The notes under the pieces were generated by a model, which was given only the letters and a program-made list of their open reading frames with translations, did no database searches and had not been told where the DNA came from. Source: Cervus elaphus (Eukaryota; Chordata; Mammalia; Artiodactyla; Cervidae). From it: DNA of 64,000 nucleotides. A program made the translations under genes and the position numbers. This document shows, in pieces, positions 1 through 10,027 of the stretch (the stretch's first letter is position 1; the number at the start of each line of letters is the position of its first letter). Location of the stretch: contig NC_057825.1 in the NCBI RefSeq assembly GCF_910594005.1, positions 44,795,037 to 44,859,036 on the forward strand. Reading direction: 5' to 3'.

Positions 1-103
1 TAAGTATAAATTATATTCATAGTGTTTATTCATAATTGCCTAACACTGTAAACAATCCAAATGTCCTTCAGCTGATAAGTGGACAAACAAAATGTGGTAT
101 ATC
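1..103 (+). mobile_element. L1 LINE fragment (late ORF2)
   Basis: The segment matches the late ORF2 part of L1 read on the plus strand (the 'CAAATGTCC...AAAATGTGGTATATCC' stretch). It stops abruptly at about 103, where L1 sequence of the opposite orientation begins. The same L1 interval occurs again at 1180-1260, so this is a separate fragment. It runs off the left edge of the window. Confidence 0.75.
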
Positions 104-882
104 CTTTTTTCACTCAGGTTGTTTCTTTTCTGATATTGAGTTGTATGAGCTGTTTATATATTTTGGATATTAACCCCATCAGTCATATCACTTGGCTATA
201 TTAAATATATCCTCCTATTCAAAATGTTCTTTTTTTGTCTTGTCCATAGTTTGCTTTGCTGTGCAAAAGCTTTTAAGTTTAATTAGGTTCCATTTATCTT
301 TGTTTTTATTTCCTTTGCCCTGGGAGACAGATCTAAAATAATATTGCTATGATTAATGTCAAAGAATGTTCGGCCTGTGCTCTCTTCTAGGAGTTTTATG
401 GTATCAGGTCTTACATTTAGGCCTTTAATCCATTTGAATTTATTTTTGCATATGGTGAGGAAATGGTTTAATCTCATTCTTTTACATGTAGCTGTCCAAT
501 TTTCCTAGCACCACTTATTGAAGATTGTCTTTTTCTCCATTTTATATTCTTGCCTCCTTTGTCATAGATTACTTGGCCACAGGTACACAAGTTTATTTCT
601 GGACTCTATTCTGTTCTATTGATCAAAGTGTCTGGGAGCTAGTATCATGCTGCTTTTATTCCTGTAGCTTTGTAATATATTCTGAAGTCAAGGAGCATGA
701 TATCGCTACTTGGTTCTTTTTTCTCAAGTTTGCTTGGCAATTTGGGGTCTTTTATGGTTTGACATAAATTTTAAGATTACTTCTAGTTCTGTGAAAAATG
801 TCATGGTATTTTGATAGGAATTGCATTAAATCTGCATATTATTTTGGGTAGTATAGATGTTTTAACAATATTCATTCTTTCA
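104..882 (-). mobile_element. L1 LINE ORF2 segment, inverted part
   Basis: On the minus strand this reads as L1 ORF2 C-terminal half. The plus strand shows the reverse complements of well-known L1 stretches, for example around 136-170 and 240-280. Reading frames are broken. The L1 piece at 1041-1677 on the plus strand lies further 3' in L1, so the two pieces look like the inverted and normal parts of one insertion, now separated by a CHR SINE fragment. Confidence 0.8.
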
Positions 883-1040
883 GACTTCCCTTTTGGTACA
901 GTGGGTAAGAATCCACCTGCTGATGCAGGGGACAGGGGTTTGATCCCTGGTCCGGGAAGATTCCATATGCCACAGAGCAACCAAGCTGGTGTGCCACAAC
1001 TACTTAGCCCATGCTCTAGAGCCCATGAGCCATAACTACT
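883..1040 (+). mobile_element. CHR-type SINE (tRNA-derived), 3' truncated
   Basis: It starts with the SINE head 'GACTTCCC..TTGG' followed by a tRNA-like promoter region (box B near 940), then the 'CCACAACTACT..AGCCC' body. It is cut off before the second half of the CHR body and joins L1 directly at 1041. It sits exactly at the orientation switch between the two L1 pieces. Confidence 0.85.
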
Positions 1041-1677
1041 GTTGGTGAGGATGTAGAGAAAGGGAAACCCTTGTACAATTTTGGTGGCATTAAATTGGTG
1101 CAGTCACTGTGGTAAACTACAAATTTTCCTCAAAAAAGCTACGTTAATTCAGAAAGATACATGCACCCCATGTTCACAGCAGCATTATTGACAGTAGCCA
1201 AGATATAGAAGCAGCCCAAGTGTCTATCAGCAGATGAATAGACAATTATAAATATATAATGGACTATTAGAGCCATAAAAAACAATGAAACTCTGCCATT
1301 TGCAGTAACATAACAGACCTAGGGAGTATTATGTTTAGTGAAATAAGTCAAAGGACAACAAATACTATATGTTATCATTTATATGTGGAATCTAAAAATA
1401 CAACAAATGAATGTATATGCAAAACAGAACAAACGCACAGATATAGAAAACTAACTAGGATTACCAGTGGAGAAAGAGAAGGGGGGAAGGGCAAGAGAAG
1501 AGTAGGGGATTAAGAGAGATAAAATACTATGTATAAAATAGATAAGGAACAAGAAAATATAGCAATTTTTGTATAATAAGTTTAAATGGTGTATACTCAA
1601 TAAAAATACTGAATCACTATGCTGTAACACCTGAAACTAATATAATACTGTAAATCAACTGTACTTCAATAAAAACA
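1041..1677 (+). mobile_element. L1 LINE 3' end
   Basis: Plus-strand L1 end of ORF2 and 3' UTR: the 'TTGGTGAGGATGTAGAGAAA' start, the 'TTCACAGCAGCATTATT' region and the terminal 'TGTACTTCAATAAAAA' tail. No intact frame remains. Confidence 0.85.
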
Positions 1678-2462
1678 AGCATGATACATCCATGCAATGG
1701 GATATCACACATTGATAACTCCTGAAACATGTGAAAACATAGATGAATCTCAAAAGCATCATGCTAAGTCTCATAGGTTCAATGGTATCTCCCCTCCAAA
1801 AAATATGAAATCCTAAACCCCAACATCACAAAATGTGACCTTACTTAGAAATAGGGTCAGTGCAGATATAATTAGCTAAGATGAGGTCATACATTTGAAT
1901 AGGGTGAGCCCGTACTTCAGTATCACTGGTAACTAACGCAATGACAGGCGCACACAGGGAGAACACCATGCAATGTCGAGGCAGAGATTGCAGCTATGCC
2001 GCTGTGAGATACAGAGCACCAAGGATTGCTGGTGAGACACCAGAAACCAAGAAAAAGCCATGAACAGATTCTCCTCAAGGGCCATCCAGAGAGCATGAGC
2101 CTCCTGACAAATTGATTTTGGACTTCTAGCATCCAGAACTGAGACAATAAATTTTTGTTGTTTTAAACCACTTGGCTTGTGGTACTTTGTTAGAGCAGCC
2201 CTAGAAAACTAGTATACTAAGTTTAAAAAGCCAGACTTAAAATGCATTTATATCACATTCTGGAAAAGACAAAATTATAGGGTTGGAGAATAGATCAGTG
2301 TTGCCAAAGGTTGGGGGTACAGGATGAGGGAATGACTACAAAGAGGCAAGGAGAGCTTTGAAAGCAATAGATATATTCTAGATCTTGACCATGATGATAG
2401 TTAGACTATTGCATGTGTTTGTCAAAATAATAAAACTTTACACTATGTAAATTTTAAATTTT
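1678..2462 (+). mobile_element. Old L1M-type 3' end, split by an LTR
   Basis: The pieces 1678-1768 and 2217-2462 join into one old mammalian L1 3' end: 'GTGAAAACATAGATGAATC...ATGCTAAG' continues after the LTR into 'TTGCCAAAGGTTGGGGG' and the 'TTGCATGTGTTTGTCAAAA' region. The subfamily is not resolved; L1MA/MB type is my guess. Confidence 0.7.
1769..2216 (+). mobile_element. MLT1-type solo LTR (ERVL-MaLR)
   Basis: The sequence follows the MLT1 LTR from the 'CCTAAACCCCAACATCACAA' region through 'TGTGACCTTACTTAGAAATA', the AATAAA-containing segment near 2146, and the 'GTGGTACTTTGTTAGAGCAG' end. It lies inside an old L1 and is flanked by a 5 bp direct repeat CTAAG (1764-1768 and 2217-2221), as expected for this family. 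No internal retroviral region is attached, so it is a solo LTR. Confidence 0.85.
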
Positions 2463-2549
2463 TGAATTTTACTCTATGTAAATTACATCTATGTAAATTA
2501 AACCTGACTCCCTCAATCCAAAAACCATAAACAAATGAAAAAACCTTCT

Positions 2550-3105
2550 ACAGTAATCCTCTGTATACTTTTCACCCAAATTCAATTCAATGATTGTTAA
2601 TATTTGCCCATATTTGCTTAATCTATACATGTATTTTATTGTTGTTGAATCATCTATGTTGTAGACATCATGACACTCCACCCTAAATATTTTATCATAC
2701 ATCTTCTAAGAATAAGGACATTTTTGTGTACCAGATATATATGAAACATAACAATTTCAAAGTAACATCTAATATAGAGTCCATATTTCAACTTCTCAAG
2801 TTGTAGTTAAAATGTCTTTTGTAATTGCCTTTTTACAACCAGGAGCCAAATCGAGGTTCACATAATGCATTTGGATATTATGCCTGTTTATTCTTTTAAT
2901 TTAGAATAATCTTCCCACTTTTTCTTGTCACAATCTTTGTGTAGACCAGTTGTCTTGCAAAATGTTTTAAAATTTCTGGATTTGCTTGATTGCTTCCTTG
3001 CAATCAATATTGTTGTTGTCAAATATTCTTCTATCTCTTTATTTCTTGTAAAATAGAAGTTAGGTCTAAAGGCTTGATTAGGTTCAGGTTTAACTTTTGA
3101 TAAGA
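2550..3105. mobile_element. Old L1M 3'-UTR-like repeat
   Basis: The text ('TGCCCATATTTGCTTAA', 'CTAAGAATAAGGACATTTT', 'AGAGTCCATATTTCAA', 'GTCTTTTGTAATTGCCTTT') follows the well-known old L1 3'-UTR repeat. A second, independent relative is at 34085-34570. Orientation and subfamily were not decided. Confidence 0.5.
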
Positions 3106-3117
3106 ATAGTTAACCAG

Positions 3118-3415
3118 ACTTCCTTGGTGGTACAGTGAATAAGAATCTACCTGCAAACGCAGGGCACGTGGGTTCTATCCCTGGTCCAGGAAGACCCCAC
3201 ATGCTGCAGAGCAACTAAGCCCATGAGCTGCAACTACTGAGCCTGGGTGCTGCAATTACTAAAGCCTGCGTGCCCTAAAGCCCATGCTCTGCAACAAGAG
3301 AAGCCACTGCAATGAGAAGCCCGATCACAAGGAAGAGTAGCCCCTACTTGCCCCAACTAGAGAAAGCCCACCTGCAGCAATGAAGACAGTGCAGCCAAAA
3401 ATAAATTTTTTTTAA
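3118..3415 (+). mobile_element. CHR-type SINE, near full length
   Basis: Complete CHR structure: tRNA-like head with box B near 3170, then repeated 'GCAACTACTGAGCC'-type body, 'GAGAAGCCACTGCAATGAGA', 'AACTAGAGAAAGCCC' and an A-rich end with 'CCAAAAATAAATTTT'. An imperfect flank repeat (ATAAGAATAGTT / AAGATAATAGTT) may be the target duplication. Confidence 0.9.
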
Positions 3416-4219
3416 AAGATAATAGTTTCCTATCTTGTTTGCCTCCATGCAGACCTATTTTTCTGCCTTTCTCTTCCATATCATAAAGGGCTTGTATGCC
3501 CTTGGTCTGTGAAGGCCATAAATATCAATAAGACAGTTTGTCCTAAGGGGGATGAATGAATGAAACAGCATCCTTTATCAGCCAATAAATACTTAGAAAC
3601 TGCTACAGGGAGCCAGGTACCATGCTAGGTGCTGGGGACACAGTAGTAAGCTATATGCAAACATGGTCCTGCTTCTAAGGAGTTTGTAGTCTAATAAGTG
3701 AGACAGAAATTCATGAAAATAAAAAAATGACTAGTGAGAAAATGCCATGAAAGAAAAAACACAGGAAATTATAGCTCTCTATAATGGGGAAATCTTCCAT
3801 AGCAGGTATACCATTTGATCTGAGGACTGAAGGATGGGCAGGTATCAAGGAGGTGAAAGTCAAGTGGGGACTGGGGAAGACAGGGTAGTGGGAGGTGGGT
3901 TATAAGAAGTTCATTGATTGGTAGGGCATCTAGGTACACTCTCACAGGCAATTACAATCCTCTTCAGTGAAGCTATGAAAGGGGTCCATGCAACAGACTT
4001 GGAGGGTTGGAGGCAGCATCCCTAAGAGAGCTTAGGGTGACAGGTAAGTGGAGATAAACAGAAGAAAGATGGGGAAACAAACAGCTAACTAGTTAGTTGT
4101 TAGAATGAAATCTCTGTAGGAATTTAGTTTCAAAAGAATATTAGTATTCTAGACAAAATTTTAACCTGAGCTAGTGAAGATTCTAGACTTAATTTCTGGT
4201 TTATAGGAAGTAAATTTTA
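3416..4219. other. Intergenic; old dispersed repeat, unclassified
   Basis: No gene seen. 3541-3960 has the look of an old mammalian dispersed repeat ('AGGTACCATGCTAGGTGCTGG', then 'GAGTTTGTAGTCTAATAAG'), which I could not assign to a family. Similar stretches occur at about 38290-38460, 40330-40480 and 42560-42790. Confidence 0.45.
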
Positions 4220-4230
4220 AATCACAGAGG

Positions 4231-4403
4231 GACCTCTTAAAAATTAATTTTACCTTTTACAATTTATTCTTTTACTTTTTATTTTTTTTTTAGCCACGTG
4301 GAATGTGGCTTGTGGAATCTTAGTTTCCAGACCAGGGAACTAACCTTGCGTCCCCTGCAGTGGAAGCTCGGAGTCTTAGCCACTGGGCAGCCAGGGAAGT
4401 CCC
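4231..4403 (-). mobile_element. Short CHR-type SINE
   Basis: Reverse complement reads GGGACTTCCCTGGCTGCCCA followed by a tRNA-like promoter and 'GGGAACTAAGATTCCACAAG'. The poly(T) at about 4281-4290 is the tail. An 11 bp direct repeat AATCACAGAGG at 4220-4230 and 4404-4414 is the likely target duplication. Confidence 0.8.
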
Positions 4404-4414
4404 AATCACAGAGG

Positions 4415-5499
4415 ACTTTTAAATCACATTGCCTTAAATTAAAACACCCTAACCAGCAAAGTTCAGAATTAGAGTCAGACTAAACCAGTGATCTTGTACT
4501 GTCAAACAAAACAACTGTGGAATCCTGGAAGAAAAGATGGCCTGGTAAAGCCTTTTAACTCCATTTCGCTTTCTTGAATAGTCAGGTTAGGCAAGGGCTC
4601 AAACTCCTTTTCCCCTAGAATAAACAGCCCTGATATTATTGCTTCTAATATTAATTCTGATAATTTTTAAAAATTATGTTTTCCCTAAGCCACACAACTA
4701 ACAAGCAGCAGAGTCAGAATTCAATCCAAAGTTTCTGGCTCTAAAGTACCTGTATTTAACCATCATACAACAGTGCCCCCAGTGATAAAGGTATGGATAC
4801 CTGCCCAGGTGAAGGTGACAGAAAGGCACCTTCTGTAATACTGGAAAGAAGGAACAGATACTCTTTTAGCACAATAAGGACACAGCAGAAACACCAGCAG
4901 GAGGTAAATTGGCCCAGTATGAATGGCCTGGTTATTTTTAGATGCTTGAACAGGAGGCCAGACCACAGTGGCCAGAAATTTCCATCCCCCACTCTCCTTC
5001 AGGAACAGAAAATGACTGTGCTTTTAAGAAATAAAAAGCAGTTGGGATCTTTGGAGGAAGAAATAGAGAAAAGGACTATGGGGAAGGGGAATATGAGACG
5101 AGATAGGAAGAAGAGGTTGGGGCCACCATGTATTCCACATCAGTTAGAATATGATTCATGATCCTGAATAAAAAGTTTCACTCACCACACTCCACAATTG
5201 TGTGTGTTCTTCAGCAGCCAACTGGAAGATAAGTTTTGTTTGGAACTGTTCCATGATGGGATCCCATTAACTTCTGTTAATGTCAGGCACAGTGCCAGGT
5301 GCTTCAGATACATTCATTACCTCATATCATCTCAATGACCTACCAGAAGGGGCTCACTGAGGTTTAGTTAGTCATATAAGATCACAAAACTGCCAAACCA
5401 GAGAACTTTTGAAATTTCCAAGCTATCACAGTCTGATAATTTTGTAGGATACATAATTTTGTAAAACACAAAATGAAATGTTAAAAGATATACACAACA
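4415..5499. other. Intergenic, mostly unique; MIR remnants
   Basis: No gene supported. 4681-4775 and about 5285-5360 look like minus-strand MIR fragments ('AGCAGAGTCAGAATTCAA', 'CAGTGCCAGGTGCTTCAGATACAT'). A 122-codon frame at 4793-5161 has no recognisable domain and no splice context, so it is treated as chance. Confidence 0.5.
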
Positions 5500-5898
5500 C
5501 AAGCATACCTTGTTTAATTGCACTTCACAGAGACTGTAATTTTTCATAAATTGAAGGTTTATGGAAATCCTGTGCTGTCAGACAGTGGTCAGCTTTTATT
5601 TTATTGGTAAAGTATTTTTAAATTAAGGTATATATGTTTTTTTAGACATAATGCTATTGCACACTTAGACCATAGTTTGGTGTAAACATAACCCTTGTAT
5701 GCACTGGGAAACAAAACAATTTGTGTGATTCAGTTTATTGTGGTATTTGCTTTATTGTGGTATTGGATTGAGCAAAAAGTTCATTCAAGTTTTTCTGTAA
5801 CATTGCTCAGAAAACCCAAACGAACTTTTTGGTCAACCCATATTTGCTTTATTGTGGTGGTCTGGAACCAAACTAGCAATATCTCCCAGGTATGCCTG
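5500..5898 (+). mobile_element. Tigger-type DNA transposon remnant
   Basis: The left end 'AAGCATACCTTGTTTAATTG' and the right end 'CAATATCTCCCAGGTATGCC' form Tigger-family terminal inverted repeats. The interior is a short non-autonomous version with 'AATTGAAGGTTTATGG' near the left. No transposase frame remains. A mariner MITE is inserted at 5763-5840. Confidence 0.85.
5763..5840. mobile_element. Mariner-type hairpin MITE
   Basis: A 78 bp near-palindrome. The left arm (TTGGATTGAGCAAAAAGTTC...) pairs with the right arm (...CGAACTTTTTGGTCAACCCA). It is flanked by TA (5761-5762 and 5841-5842) and sits inside the Tigger element. The same family occurs at 41684-41741 and 42089-42167. Confidence 0.85.
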
Positions 5899-6085
5899 TA
5901 TAAGCTCAACCTTCTTATTACATTCAACAGACACTGCAGTAAATGTTTCTAACACTTTTTCTGAATGTCTGTACCAATCTTGTCACAGAATGTCACTAGT
6001 AGGGATTAATTTCCAAAAATACAAACAGGTCATATAGTGCAACATCAAAACAAACAGACAAACAACCCAATCAAAAAAATGGGTT

Positions 6086-6175
6086 CCGTTCAGTTCAGTT
6101 CAGTTGCTCAGTCGTGTCCAACTCTTTGAGACCACATGGACTGCAGCACGCCAGGTTTTCCTGTCCATCACCAAC
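6086..6175 (-). mobile_element. BovB LINE 3' end fragment
   Basis: The plus strand shows the reverse complement of the BovB 3' terminus: the GTTCA repeat tail, then 'CTCAGTCGTGTCCAACTC' and 'GACTGCAGCACGCCAGG'. Only about 90 bp is present, inserted in L1. Confidence 0.85.
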
Positions 6176-6212
6176 GGGTAGAAATCTAAATGCAAATCAA
6201 AACTATAATGAG

Positions 6213-6516
6213 GGGCCTCCCTGGTGGCTCAGTGGTAAAGATTCTGCTGGCCAATGCAAGAGACATGGGTTCGATCCCTGATCTGGGAAGATTTCACATG
6301 CCTCAGAGCATTAAGCTCATGTGCCACAACTGTTGAGCCTGTGCTCCAGAGCCTGGGAGGTGCGACTACTGAAGCCCATGTGCCCTAGAGCCTGTGCTCC
6401 ACAAGAGAAGTCACTGCAATGAGAAGCCTATGCTCTTCAACAAAGAGTAGCCCCTGCTTGCCACAACTAGAGAAAAGCCCTCACAGCACGAAGACCCATC
6501 ACAGCCAAAAAAAAAA
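6213..6516 (+). mobile_element. CHR-type SINE, full length
   Basis: Head 'GGCCTCCCTGGTGGCTCAGT', box B near 6270 (GGTTCGATCCC), CHR body ('AAGTCACTGCAATGAGAAGC') and A-rich tail. It is inserted in L1 text immediately before the L1 'AGGTATCACATCACTC' segment. Confidence 0.85.
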
Positions 6517-7362
6517 GCAAGTGTGTAAGCAAAAGAGCCAGCATTTAGGGGGGGAAAAAAAAACTACAAAGAGGTATCACATCACTCTGGTCAGAATGGC
6601 CATCATCAAAAAGTCTACAATAACAACTGCTGGAGAGGATGTGGAGAAAAGGGAACCCTCCTGTACTGTTGGTGGGAATGAAAATTGGTACAGTCATTAT
6701 GGAGGTTCCTTAACAAACTAAAAACTAAAAACAGAACTACCATGTGATCTAACAATCCCATATATTCAGAGAAAACTATAATTCAAAAAGATACTTGAAT
6801 TAGATATTAATGATATCTAATTAATATCAAAAAGATATTAATGTTCACAGCAGCAATATTTACAATAGCTGAGACATGGAGGCAATTAAATGTCTATTGA
6901 CAGATGAATGGATAAAGATGTGGTGTATATATATGTATATATACATACACACAAACACACAATGGAATATTACTCAGCCACTAAAAATAATGCCATTTGC
7001 AGCAACACGGATGGAACCAGAGATTATCATACTAAGTAAGCCAGACAAAGAAAGACAAATATCATATGATATCACCTATATGTGGAATCTGAAAAAAAAA
7101 AAGATACAAATGAATTCATTTACAGAACAGAAATAGACTCACAGACATAGAAAACAAACTTATGGTTACCAAAGGAGAAGGGGGTGTAGATAAATTAGGA
7201 AGATGGAATTAACATATACACACCACTATATACAAGACAGATAACAAGGACCTACCGTATAGCACAGGGAACTATACTCAATACTTTGTAATAACCTATA
7301 AGGGAAAAGAATCTGAAAATTTATATATATATATGACATATACATACATACCTACATATATA

Positions 7363-7573
7363 TGGGCTTCATCCCCTGTGGCTCAGATGGTAAAGAATCT
7401 GCCTGTAGTGAGGGAGACCCAGGTTCGATCCCTGGGTCAGGAAGATCCCCTGGAAAAGGGAATGGCAACCCACTCCAGTATTCTTGCCTGGAGAATTCCA
7501 TGGACAGAGAAGCCTGGTGGGCTACAGTCCATGTGATCACAAAGAGTTGAACATGACTGAGCAACTGTCACTT

Positions 7574-7574
<1 letters not shown>
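7363..7574 (+). mobile_element. Bov-tA SINE
   Basis: Complete Bov-tA: head 'GGGCTTCATCCCCTGTGGCT', box B GGTTCGATCCC near 7423, BOV-A body ('AATGGCAACCCACTCCAGTA') and end 'ATGACTGAGCAACTGTCACT'. It leads directly into an (AC)n tract. Confidence 0.93.

Positions 7575-7619
<45 letters not shown>
7575..7619 (+). repeat. (AC)n microsatellite at SINE 3' end
   Basis: About 21 AC units in an almost perfect run. It starts exactly where the Bov-tA body ends, so it probably grew from the SINE tail. Confidence 0.95.
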
Positions 7620-7623
<4 letters not shown>

Positions 7624-7672
7624 ATTGAATATAGTTCCCTGTGCTGTACAGTAGGTCCTTGTTAACTATTTA
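7620..7672 (-). mobile_element. L1 3'-UTR fragment
   Basis: The plus strand reads 'GAATATAGTTCCCTGTGCTG' and 'ACAGTAGGTCCTTGTTAACT', the reverse complement of the L1 3' UTR seen in plus orientation at about 7245-7280. Confidence 0.7.
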
Positions 7673-7675
7673 TTT

Positions 7676-7862
7676 CAGGTGGATTAGTGGTAAAGAATCC
7701 ACCTGAAATGCAGGAGAGAAGAGTTTGACCCCTGGGTTGGGAAGATCCCCTGGAGAAGGAAATGGCAAGCCACTCCAGCATTTTTGCCTGGGAAATCCCA
7801 TGGACAGAGGAGCCTGGTAGGCTACAGTCCATAGGGTTGCAAATAGTCAGACAGGACTGAAC
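7676..7862 (+). mobile_element. Bov-tA SINE, 5' truncated head
   Basis: Contains 'AGTGGTAAAGAATCCACCTG', a degraded box B, and the BOV-A body through 'AGTCAGACAGGACTGAACAC'. Confidence 0.9.
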
Positions 7863-8580
7863 ACATCGTTGAGGGAAAAAGCAATAATACAGGGTTGCAG
7901 GATAATACACACAGTGTGAATGTACTTGTGTTATAGGAATACATAAAACAATACTGTAAATAAGGGCATATATGAAGAGGTAAAAATCATTTAAAAAAAA
8001 AAATGGAATTAGATACACTCAAAGTGACCACAGAGGTTATTGCTGGGAAAGAGGAGGAGAAACCAGGATGGATGGCATTGGTCATAGGAAACTTTAGCCT
8101 TAATTGTAAGGTTTAAGTGCTTCTCAAGGACAATGTGTCCACGTATTATTTGTGTAAAGTTAAAATCAAAGCAAAAGAGCTCCTTGAAGACAGAAATGTC
8201 CATAGACTTTCACCCACTGGCCAAGGTCCGTGTTCTGAGCTCCTGGAATGGGAAATTCCCTCTTACTCTTGAATACAATCAATCTCTCTTCCAGTGGCCT
8301 GGGCCTCTTGGGCAGCCCTACACTTCTCCCATGGGGCACTCTGGAACTTTGTGTGATATCAGGCGTGATTAAGACTCTTAACAGACCCTGAAAAAAAGTC
8401 TCCTCCCTTCTTTGCATTTATAATTAAAAATAAAAAACCTATGAAAGCAAAGAAATCCTACAAAGACTTGATTTTTCCTATGACTATGGTGGTACTTTTG
8501 ATAGTAGGAAAAAACTAAATCTCTCAAAAAACTGACTTAGCTGGAAGCATATGCACTTAATTCTGACTGAGGGGTTTATT
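7863..8580. other. Intergenic, no gene seen
   Basis: AT-rich unique-looking sequence with a short A run near 7995. Frames of 60-118 codons here overlap on both strands, partly run into neighbouring SINEs and show no domain. Confidence 0.5.
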
Positions 8581-9897
8581 GTTGTTCAGTCTCTCAGTCA
8601 TGCCTGACTCTCTGTGACCCCATGGACTGCAGTGTGCCAGACTCCCTTGTCCCTCACTATCTCCAGAAGTTTGCTCAAAATCATGTCCATTAAGTTGGTG
8701 ACACTATATGAACATCTCATCCTCTGTCTCCCCTTCTCCTCCTGCCCTTAATATTTCCTAGCATCAGGGTCTTTTCCAATGAACTGGCTGTTCACATCAG
8801 TTGGCCAAAACACTGGAGTTTCAGCTTCAGCATCAGTCCTCCCAATGAACATTCGGGGTTGATTTCCCTTAGGATTGACTGATTTGATCCTGCAGTTCAA
8901 GGGACTCTCAAGAGTCTTCTCGAGCACTACAATTCGAAAGCATCAATTCTTTGGCACCCAGCCTTCTTTATGGTTCAACTCTCACATCTGTTCATGACTA
9001 CTGGAAAAACCACAGCTTTGACCATATGGACCTTTGTCAGCAAAGTGATATCTCTACTTTTTAATATGCTGTCTAGGTTTGTCATAGTTTTCCTTCCAAG
9101 GAACAAGTGTCTTTGAATTTTTTTGGCTACAGTCACTATCCACAAAGATTTTGAAGCCCAAGAAAATAAAATCTGCCACTACTTCCACTTTTTCCCCTTC
9201 TGTTTGTCATAGTGATGGGACTGGATGCCATGATCTTAGTTTTTTTTACTGTGGCGTTTCAAGCCAGCCTTTTCACTCTTCTCTTTTACCCTCATCAAGA
9301 GGCTCTTTAGTTCCTCTTCTCTTTCTGCTACTAGGGTGGCATTATCTGCATATCTGAGGTTGCTGATATTTCTCCCAGCAATCTTGATTCCAGCTTGTGA
9401 TTCATCCAGCCCAGCATTTCACATGATGTACTCTGCATATAAGTTTAGTAAGCAGGGTGACAATACACAACTTGTCATACTCCTTTTTCAATTTTGAACC
9501 AGTCTGTTGTTGTTCCATGTCAGGTTCTAACTGTTGCTTCTTGATATGGATACAGGTTTCTCAGGAGACAGGTTAAGTAGGTCTGGTATTCTTATCTCTT
9601 TAAGAATTTTCCAGTTTGCTGTGATCCACACAGTCAAAGGCTTTAGCATAGTCAATGAAGCAGATGCTTTTCTGGAATTTTCTTGCTTCTCTATGATCCA
9701 ACTAATGTTGGCAATTTGAACTCTGGTTCCTCTGCCTTTTCTAAACCCAGTTTGTATATCTGGAAGTTCTTGGTTCATGTACTGTGAAGACTAGTTTGAA
9801 TGATTTTCAGCATAACCTTGCTAGCATGTGAAATGAGTGCAATTATGGTAGTTTGAACATTCTTTGGCATTGTCCTTCTTTGGGATTGGAATAAAAT
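8581..9897 (-). mobile_element. BovB LINE, 3' 1.3 kb
   Basis: Read on the minus strand this is the C-terminal half of the BovB reverse transcriptase ORF plus the 3' UTR. The RT active-site motif reads YADN near 9337-9348, so the second catalytic Asp is Asn, and the frame is broken by several stops and shifts. It is 5' truncated. A second copy in the same orientation follows at 10028. Confidence 0.92.
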
Positions 9898-10027
9898 AAG
9901 AGTGAGAAATGGAACAAGTCTCCAGCAATCTTCAGTCTTTCTCTAGGATAAGGACAAAATAACAGAATAGAAGAAAAGGATGAGACTTTAATCCCTCCTC
10001 ATACCAGATACTTAACAAACCACAGTT

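Larger units (their letters stand above)
6041..7325 (+). mobile_element. L1 LINE 3' end, interrupted twice
   Basis: L1 text begins at 'CAACCCAATCAAAAAAATGG', is interrupted by a BovB piece (6086-6175) and a CHR SINE (6213-6516), and resumes near 6565 with the ORF2 end ('CTGGAGAGGATGTGGAGAAA') and the 3' UTR ('CCGTATAGCACAGGGAACTA'). It ends in a TA-rich tail. Frames are broken. Confidence 0.85.

Noticed and set aside
4793..5161. 122-codon frame in intergenic DNA
   Set aside because: No domain, no splice or promoter context, low-complexity charged end; consistent with chance.
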